Positions 1 through 4,494 of a DNA stretch of 9,612 nt are shown here, in pieces (within the stretch, counting starts at the first letter, position 1; the number at the start of each line of letters is the position of its first letter). Origin of the DNA: JBBKWH01 sp037968855 (GTDB lineage: Bacteria > Pseudomonadota > Gammaproteobacteria > Pseudomonadales > Moraxellaceae); contig JBBKWH010000049.1 of assembly GCA_037968855.1 (NCBI GenBank), positions 1 to 9,612 on the forward strand, written 5' to 3'. The position numbers were made by a program, and so were the translations under genes. The notes under the pieces are model-generated. The model was not told where the DNA came from. It saw only the letters and a program-made list of their open reading frames with translations, and searched no databases.

Positions 1-467
1 GGGGTATCAGTGGTTTTGTGTTGCTGCTGTGATATACGTTGACGCTGTGCCATTGAAGACACCATTGCATACGCGCCAATCGGAATACTCCTTTTATTGG
101 GTAAAAATACAGTGGTTGGATAGTTGGTGTCATACACCACCAGCTCGTGCTTGCGTGCAAGCAATAAAAATTGCTCGTAGATAATTTTGTTATCGCGGGG
201 AAAATGCTCAAAAGACAGGCATAAACTTTTGTTGACACTGACGTTTAACAAATCATCCCGCAACTCGGACTGATATCCCAACAGTGGAATGTGGTTGTCT
301 TCCATCCATATGAGCATATCTTGCGCAAATGCGTGATAAACCGGATTAGGGGTGTCGGTAGATTGCCAATATAATTCATCAGAAATTCTTTCTGCATCAC
401 GCTGTGATTTTGGCAGTAGCGTGCTGTCGTGTTGTGCCGTCCAGACGCGTACAGGTATTGGGTTCAT
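1..467 (-). CDS. Hypothetical protein, 3' end outside the window
   Basis: An open frame of 155 codons starts at the ATG at 467-465 and has no stop before the left edge, so only the N-terminal part is visible. The start is supported by an AAGGA ribosome-binding site 8 nt upstream (minus strand). The product begins MNPIPVRVWTAQHDS and is soluble-looking, rich in charged and aromatic residues, with no signal peptide or membrane segment. A hydrophobic stretch around residues 100-121 (FLLLARKHELVVYD) looks like an alpha/beta core element. I do not recognise the family. The stretch looks more AT-rich than the genes to its right, which may hint at a separate origin. It is transcribed in the same direction as the HxlR gene but lies 242 nt beyond that gene's stop and has its own upstream dyad, so it probably has its own promoter. 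Confidence 0.75.
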   Translation of the reverse strand, partial: MNPIPVRVWTAQHDSTLLPKSQRDAERISDELYWQSTDTPNPVYHAFAQDMLIWMEDNHIPLLGYQSELRDDLLNVSVNKSLCLSFEHFPRDNKIIYEQFLLLARKHELVVYDTNYPTTVFLPNKRSIPIGAYAMVSSMAQRQRISQQQHKTTDT

Positions 468-500
468 TTAACAATTCCTTGCGATTTTATTGCCCAAAGT

Positions 501-523
501 ATGCCATGCATGATTGGCATGAT
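501..523. repeat. Short dyad and overlapping direct repeat upstream of the 467 gene
   Basis: ATGCCA (501-506) and TGGCAT (515-520) form a 6-bp inverted repeat with an 8-nt loop. The same stretch holds GCATGAT twice (508-514 and 517-523). It lies 34-56 bp upstream of the start at 467, where an operator or promoter element would be expected. Chance is a real alternative for so short a dyad. Confidence 0.3.
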
Positions 524-638
524 CATTGAAAGGTTTAAGTATTTTTTACAGTTTGGCCCAATCATCTATCAATCCATGAATTTGATTTAACTGATAATAT
601 GAGCCGAATACGCCCTGTAATCTGCTCATCCTAGATTG

Positions 639-668
639 CAGTGGCGCATCAGTGACGTTCAGTGGCGC
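639..668. repeat. Three tandem CAGTG copies about one helical turn apart
   Basis: CAGTGGCGC (639-647), CAGTGACGT (650-658) and CAGTGGCGC (660-668) follow one another at 11- and 10-bp steps, so all three present the same DNA face. The outer copies are identical over 9 bp. They lie in the non-coding stretch 468-709, beyond the HxlR stop and about 170 bp upstream of the gene starting at 467. A tandem protein-binding site is one reading. No function can be assigned. Confidence 0.5.
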
Positions 669-675
669 TGGCAAT

Positions 676-697
676 AGCCAAACTGAATGATTTGGCT
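676..697 (-). terminator. Possible terminator hairpin after the HxlR gene
   Basis: AGCCAAA (676-682) and TTTGGCT (691-697) form a 7-bp stem with an 8-nt loop. On the minus strand it begins 12 nt after the HxlR stop codon. No T-run follows it on that strand, so intrinsic termination would be weak. Confidence 0.35.
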
Positions 698-709
698 CCC
701 CTCCTTTAC

Positions 710-1183
710 TCAGCCCTTTGACTCCCCACCCGCCTGCAACGCTGGGCCAGCCATCGGAATCACTGATCGCGTATGGACTGGCTCACGGCACTCCGAGCAG
801 ACCAATAGCGGCGTAAATACCTTGCCACAGTCTTTATGCACAAACTGTAGCGGCGCGCCTTGGCCTTCATCCATCCACTGATCGCCCCAACGGGCCAAGC
901 TTAAAATCACTGGATACAGATCACGGCCTTTGCTGGTGAGTCGATACTCAAAGCGTTCTTGCCGGTCTTGATAAGGCACTTTTTGCAGGATGTCATGCTC
1001 GACTAAGCGTTTTAGACGGTCAGACAACACATGACGAGTCACGCCAAGGGTTTCCTGAAAAGCATCAAATCGCCGTACGCCCATAAAGGCATTTCGTAGC
1101 ACCAACATCGTCCAGCGATCACCAATCACCGATAAGGTACGCGCAACTGAGCAGCGCTGCTCACCGACATCTTGCCACTTCAT
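710..1183 (-). CDS. HxlR-family winged-helix transcriptional regulator
   Basis: A 157-residue protein of the length usual for HxlR (DUF24) regulators. The wHTH core covers roughly residues 11-100, with hallmarks CSVARTLSVIGDRWTMLVLR (11-30), the RRFDAFQETLGVTRHVLSDR recognition part (37-56) and the wing FEYRLTSKGRDLYPV (78-92). C11 sits where the redox or electrophile-sensing cysteine of YodB and HypR lies. The C-terminal tail has H116, C119, C129 and C132 spaced like a small zinc site, a common feature of proteobacterial members. I chose ATG 1183 because GAGGTG lies 5 nt upstream and the family usually begins just before this cysteine. An in-frame upstream ATG at 1270 would add 29 residues with no family resemblance and overlap the proposed operator. 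It is divergent from the thioesterase gene, the typical arrangement of a local repressor. Family is sure; ligand unknown. Confidence 0.9.
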   Translation of the reverse strand: MKWQDVGEQRCSVARTLSVIGDRWTMLVLRNAFMGVRRFDAFQETLGVTRHVLSDRLKRLVEHDILQKVPYQDRQERFEYRLTSKGRDLYPVILSLARWGDQWMDEGQGAPLQFVHKDCGKVFTPLLVCSECREPVHTRSVIPMAGPALQAGGESKG

Positions 1184-1264
1184 AGCCACCTCATCTGTAG
1201 TCCATCTGCTGATTGATGGGTCTGTTACCACGAGTTTACAACAAGCACATGGCCTATTTTGATC

Positions 1265-1293
1265 TTGCAAAGTTCTTTTTTAGAACTTAGAGT
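1265..1293 (+). promoter_or_regulatory. Candidate sigma70 promoter P1 with operator in its spacer
   Basis: TTGCAA (1265-1270) and TAGAGT (1288-1293) each match the -35 and -10 consensus at 4 of 6 positions and are separated by exactly 17 bp. That spacer is filled by the core of dyad 1, a placement typical of repressor sites. Both hexamers are weak, so the call leans on the context. Confidence 0.35.
1270..1288. promoter_or_regulatory. Operator-like dyad 1 (perfect 7-bp arms)
   Basis: AAGTTCTTTTTTAGAACTT is an inverted repeat with perfect 7-bp arms (AAGTTCT/AGAACTT) around a TTTTT centre. Dimeric HxlR proteins bind short AT-centred dyads of this size next to their own gene. It lies between the divergent regulator and thioesterase genes and is related to two further copies downstream. 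Binding by this HxlR protein is inferred, not shown. Confidence 0.6.
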
Positions 1294-1327
1294 AAATACC
1301 AGCAGCCACAGTCTGCATTTTTTTGAG

Positions 1328-1357
1328 TATACAGGTTCTTTTTTGGAACTCGATAAA
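1328..1357 (+). promoter_or_regulatory. Candidate sigma70 promoter P2 with operator in its spacer
   Basis: TATACA (1328-1333) and GATAAA (1352-1357) are weak -35 and -10 hexamers 18 bp apart, and dyad 2 lies between them, just as dyad 1 lies inside P1. A transcript from here would start near 1365 and leave a leader of about 50 nt before the ATG at 1418. Confidence 0.3.
1335..1349. promoter_or_regulatory. Operator-like dyad 2
   Basis: GTTCTTTTTTGGAAC differs from the 15-bp core of dyad 1 at one base (G for A at position 11) and keeps GTTC/GAAC arms around the T-tract. Its centre (1342) is 63 bp from the centre of dyad 1 (1279), six helical turns, so both would face the same side of the helix. 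Confidence 0.5.
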
Positions 1358-1385
1358 ATGCATGTTCAATCAGCAGAGGAGCTGC

Positions 1386-1400
1386 GTTCCTTTTTTCAAC
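1386..1400. promoter_or_regulatory. Degenerate third copy of the operator motif
   Basis: GTTCCTTTTTTCAAC matches each of the other two 15-bp sites at 12 positions, but keeps only GTT/AAC of the symmetry. Its centre (1393) is 51 bp beyond dyad 2, close to five turns. It lies 17 nt before the thioesterase ATG. It may be a weak site or chance. Confidence 0.25.
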
Positions 1401-1417
1401 CTAGACGAGTAAGCGTT

Positions 1418-1849
1418 ATGAATCCTGCCAACATGACCGGCCTACAAATCATGCAAGCCTTTGCCCAAGGTTTGATCCCCGCGCCTTCCATCACCAAGAC
1501 CATGCCCATGTCAGTGTCGGTAGTCGAAGAAAAGCGCGTGGTGTTTTTGGCGACCGCCAACCAAAGCCATACCAATCCGTTGGGTGGCGTGCATGGCGGC
1601 TTTGCGGCCACGGTGTTGGATTCGGTCACGGGTTGCGCAACCCATACGGTGCTTGCGGCTGGCGAAGGCTACGGCACGATTGAGCTGAGCATTAAGATGT
1701 GTCGGCCAATTCCATTTGACCAAGAGATGATTGCCGAAGGTCGGGTCATTAACAAAAGTCGATCTTTGGTGATTTCTGAAGGTGATATTCGTGACGCTGC
1801 TGGCAATCTGTATGCACACGCCACAGCGACTTGCATGATTTTGCGCTAG
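1418..1849 (+). CDS. PaaI-type hotdog-fold acyl-CoA thioesterase
   Basis: A 143-residue hotdog-fold protein that probably hydrolyses an acyl- or aryl-CoA thioester in the cytoplasm. The family signature is clear: N53 followed by GGVHGG (56-61) on the central helix, where the HGG backbone forms the oxyanion site, then TVLDS with the catalytic acid candidate D68. The C-terminal strands (residues 84-143) match PaaI relatives, including the ending YAHATATCMIL. I chose ATG 1418 because relatives begin with a short helix like MNPANMTGLQIMQAF and end near 140 residues. An upstream ATG at 1358 has a GGAA element but would overlap candidate promoter P2 and add 20 unconserved residues. The chosen start has only a weak ribosome-binding site. 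It is the first gene of the rightward cluster, directly behind the operator-like dyads. The acyl substrate cannot be told from sequence. Confidence 0.88.
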   Translation: MNPANMTGLQIMQAFAQGLIPAPSITKTMPMSVSVVEEKRVVFLATANQSHTNPLGGVHGGFAATVLDSVTGCATHTVLAAGEGYGTIELSIKMCRPIPFDQEMIAEGRVINKSRSLVISEGDIRDAAGNLYAHATATCMILR

Positions 1850-1919
1850 GCTCAGATCACCTTCAAGATCACGCGCTCATCGTGTGCATCATTGGCTTTA
1901 TTTTGCAGGAGACCTTTTA

Positions 1920-2774
1920 ATGAATCAGGCAATCCATCCGCAACAGGTAGCCCAACAGATCGCCGCACTACAGGTCTATATTGACGAGCCGCAACAGCCT
2001 AATGATCAATCGCAGCAGACCATTTTGTTGGTGCATGGTTGGCCAGATACCTATCGGGTCTGGGATGCGCAGATACCGGCCTTATCCCAGCAGTATCGTT
2101 GTATCCGTGTCACCCTACCCAACTATGCGCTAAGTGCGACCCCAGACAAATCACCGCGTTTTTATAGCATCCAGCAAGTGGCTGAGATGCTTGATCAGGT
2201 GGTCGATACCTATTCACCCAACCAGCCAGTGATCTTGCTGATTCACGATTGGGGCTGTGTGTTTGGCTATCAGTTTTATCGCAACCATCCCGATAAAGTC
2301 AGCAAGATCATTGCACTTGATATTGGCGATGCGTTGTCCAAATCACACATCAAGTCACTTAAAGCTTATCAACTGGCGATGCTGGCGACCTATCAGTTCA
2401 ATCTAGCCTTGGCGTGGCGGATGCCCAAAGCAGTGGCAAACAAACTGACCCAATGGTTTGCCAAAGGCTTAAAGCAACCAACGCCCGTTGATCCGGTGCA
2501 TCGCGGCATGAACTATCCGTACTATCAAGCATGGTTTAAGGCGCTTAGCCAACCGATCAAGCCATTTCATCTGGTGCCGGATTGTCCGATGTTGTTTGTG
2601 TATGCCAAGCACAAGCCGTTTATGTTTCATTCAAACGATTGGCGACAACGCTTGCAAGCCAAAGCAGGCAATCAGGTGACGGGCATGAGTACCGGACATT
2701 GGATCATGCGCGAGCAACCGGAGCAGTTTAATCAACTGGTATTAGACTGGCTGTCACCGACCCATTCCGCCTGA
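1920..2774 (+). CDS. Alpha/beta hydrolase, epoxide hydrolase/dehalogenase type
   Basis: A 284-residue alpha/beta hydrolase. HGWPDT (39-44) is the HGxP oxyanion loop, and LLIHDWGCVFG (106-116) is the nucleophile elbow with Asp (D110) instead of Ser, the mark of epoxide hydrolases and haloalkane or haloacetate dehalogenases. H260 in STGHW is the catalytic histidine. The usual third-residue position after strand 7 (GxxD) reads YAKHK (228-232) and lacks an acid, but D134 in IALDIG lies just after strand 6, where DhaA/LinB and fluoroacetate dehalogenase carry theirs. Residues 140-220 form the cap, rich in Tyr and Trp. ATG 1920 has AGGAG 8 nt upstream; the in-frame ATG at 1884 lacks such a site. 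It lies 70 nt after the thioesterase gene with no terminator between, so an operon is likely. Ester, epoxide or C-halogen substrate cannot be decided. Confidence 0.87.
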   Translation: MNQAIHPQQVAQQIAALQVYIDEPQQPNDQSQQTILLVHGWPDTYRVWDAQIPALSQQYRCIRVTLPNYALSATPDKSPRFYSIQQVAEMLDQVVDTYSPNQPVILLIHDWGCVFGYQFYRNHPDKVSKIIALDIGDALSKSHIKSLKAYQLAMLATYQFNLALAWRMPKAVANKLTQWFAKGLKQPTPVDPVHRGMNYPYYQAWFKALSQPIKPFHLVPDCPMLFVYAKHKPFMFHSNDWRQRLQAKAGNQVTGMSTGHWIMREQPEQFNQLVLDWLSPTHSA

Positions 2775-2823
2775 GCTTGTCGGATAATCGGTCGCAACGT
2801 TTAAATTTTTGAGTGATCACACT

Positions 2824-3504
2824 ATGAATCATCGCATCGTTTTGCATCAATTTGAGATTTCACCCTTTTGCCAAAAAGTCGCCAAAGCGCTACAGCATAA
2901 AGGGCTGGACTACCAAACCGTTGACTATAACGGTGCAATGGCCGCCAAAGCCCAAACCTTAAGCAAGGTTGGTAAGCTGCCTGTCGTCGATATTGATGGC
3001 AAGCGTTTGCATGACAGTACTTTGATTGCACGGTATTTGGATCAAGCTTTTCCTGATCTGCCACCGTTGTATCCGCATGATGCCCTTGCTCGCGCACAAG
3101 TTGAGCTATGGGAGGATTGGTCGGACGAACTGCTGTATTGGTATGAGGTGTATTTTCGGGTCAACAATGCCGAGGCATTAGATCAGGCGGTGACCGTCAG
3201 CGTAATGGGTCGTCCCGCCTATGAGCGTGCGTTGATTAAACCCATGCTCAAAGTCGCGCTCAAGACCCAACTGTATTTTCAGGGTCTGGGCAAATTATCA
3301 GCCAGCGATGTTGAGCAAGAATTTGATCGACACATTGCACGCATTGAGTTGGTATTGGGCAGCACAGGCTGGCTGGTTGGTGAGCAAAAAACCATCGCTG
3401 ACATCGCGGTATCCACACAACTGGCCGAGATGATGCGAACCCATGCCGGTATTCGTCAACGTCTGCTTGCACAACCCAATATTGCCCAATGGTTGCAACG
3501 CTAA
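2824..3504 (+). CDS. Glutathione S-transferase family protein
   Basis: A 226-residue soluble GST. The thioredoxin-like N-terminal domain (about 1-80) has SPFCQK (13-18), where S13 or C16 would activate glutathione, the cis-proline motif KLPVV (51-55), and the glutathione gamma-glutamyl contact DST (64-66). The all-helical C-terminal domain (about 88-226) holds the N-capping motif TIADIAVS (190-197) with conserved D193. ATG 2824 gives the usual short lead into the first strand. A TTG at 2809 would add five residues but has no ribosome-binding site, whereas a weak GAG lies 10 nt before the ATG. The gene follows the hydrolase by 49 nt and its stop TAA overlaps the next ATG. It probably conjugates or reduces electrophiles, which fits the neighbouring Asp-nucleophile hydrolase. 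The class and substrate are not clear. Confidence 0.88.
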   Translation: MNHRIVLHQFEISPFCQKVAKALQHKGLDYQTVDYNGAMAAKAQTLSKVGKLPVVDIDGKRLHDSTLIARYLDQAFPDLPPLYPHDALARAQVELWEDWSDELLYWYEVYFRVNNAEALDQAVTVSVMGRPAYERALIKPMLKVALKTQLYFQGLGKLSASDVEQEFDRHIARIELVLGSTGWLVGEQKTIADIAVSTQLAEMMRTHAGIRQRLLAQPNIAQWLQR

Positions 3505-4379
3505 TGACTACTTCTCAGCATTCGGCCCTAGCGTCTGTCACGTCTACGCGCCTGCCATCAATGATTACGGTACGCAAACCGCGTTTCATAGCCAACAACA
3601 TCGCCCCTGATCGTCGTATCGTCCCATCACCATTGCTGTCGCACTTGTTTACGGCGCTGTCCATGACTTTTCCGGTCGGCGAGCAATTTTTTGTGCATAG
3701 CGTGCGCAATGTGCGTGATCAAGTAACAGATCCACAGTTACAGGCCGATATCTCGGCATTTATTGGCCAAGAAGCGATGCACTCCTTGGCGCATGACCAA
3801 ATGAATCAAGCCATTCAAACCGACGATCCCATGTGGCAGCTATATGCCAAACGGATTCGCTTGGGCATCAATGCACTGAAAAACCGCACCCCACGTCGGC
3901 AACTGGCGGCAACCGTGGCCTACGAGCATTTTACCGCGCTATTGGCCGAACAACTGCTGAGCCGTCCAGCCCTGTTTGAGCGTTTTGACCCAAACTTACA
4001 GCAATTGTGGCTGTGGCATGCAGTTGAGGAGCTTGAGCACAAAAGCGTTGCCTTTGATGTCTATCAACAGGTGTTTGGCAATCTGGCCCAGCGCCGCCGT
4101 AGCATGCGGACAGTCTCGATGGGTTTTGTGATTGGCAATATCGTCATGACCTCATCGCTAATGTGGCATGACCGCAAGCGCAGTGTGTTTAACCTGCGCG
4201 CACTACGCCTGAATCTGCAAGATGGCTATACGCTGCTGCAATTGGTGGTGCAGACCTTGCCCGAATATCTGGCCTTTTATCGAGCTGACTACCACCCTGA
4301 TCAGCATGACCACCATGCGTTAATTGCCGAATGGCGTGATCGTTTGGCGCTACAACCTGCCCAGATAATCTCGGCATAG
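3504..4379 (+). CDS. PF10118/COG3687 'metal-dependent hydrolase' with diiron ligand pattern
   Basis: A 291-residue protein of the family usually labelled predicted metal-dependent hydrolase (PF10118). Visible motifs are FPVGEQFF (56-63), FIGQEAMH (86-93), AYEHF (139-143) and WHAVEELEH (171-179). Read together, E60, E90xxH93, E141 and E176xxH179 reproduce the E..ExxH..E..ExxH ligand order of ferritin-like carboxylate diiron enzymes, with spacings (30, 51, 35) close to those of acyl-ACP desaturases. An oxygen-activating diiron role is therefore at least as plausible as hydrolysis. Residues 206-221 (MGFVIGNIVMTSSLMW) are hydrophobic and may touch the membrane, and the tail is His-rich (DYHPDQHDHH). 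ATG 3504 overlaps the GST stop as TAATG, implying translational coupling. An in-frame ATG at 3489 inside the GST gene would add five residues. Confidence 0.85.
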   Translation: MTTSQHSALASVTSTRLPSMITVRKPRFIANNIAPDRRIVPSPLLSHLFTALSMTFPVGEQFFVHSVRNVRDQVTDPQLQADISAFIGQEAMHSLAHDQMNQAIQTDDPMWQLYAKRIRLGINALKNRTPRRQLAATVAYEHFTALLAEQLLSRPALFERFDPNLQQLWLWHAVEELEHKSVAFDVYQQVFGNLAQRRRSMRTVSMGFVIGNIVMTSSLMWHDRKRSVFNLRALRLNLQDGYTLLQLVVQTLPEYLAFYRADYHPDQHDHHALIAEWRDRLALQPAQIISA

Positions 4380-4431
4380 CACACAACTTAGATGAGTAGT
4401 GCCATATCGCACCAGCATTATCGAACAATAG

Positions 4432-4459
4432 GCCTGATCGTCGATCCAAAGCATCAGGC
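4432..4459. repeat. 7-bp inverted repeat between the PF10118 and Mo-enzyme genes
   Basis: GCCTGAT (4432-4438) and ATCAGGC (4453-4459) form a perfect 7-bp stem with a 14-nt loop in the 115-nt gap between two rightward genes. No T-run follows, so it is not a good intrinsic terminator. It could be an mRNA stability element, a regulator site or chance. Nothing else is evident in this gap. Confidence 0.3.
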
Positions 4460-4494
4460 ACTCCACGACGTTTAGCCAACAGTGAGACACTAGC

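Noticed and set aside
549..685. 9-bp inverted repeat CAGTTTGGC/GCCAAACTG at 549-557 and 677-685, considered as mobile-element ends
   Set aside because: The 119 nt between hold no transposase and there is no target duplication; a 9-bp match over this distance can arise by chance.
1270..1288. Reading the T-rich dyad as an intrinsic terminator
   Set aside because: The T-run is in the loop, not after the stem, and a near-copy follows 63 bp later in a promoter-like setting, which favours an operator.
1855..1873. Direct repeat AGATCAC (1855 and 1867) between thioesterase and hydrolase genes
   Set aside because: Only 7 bp, two copies, no symmetry and no promoter-like setting; likely chance.
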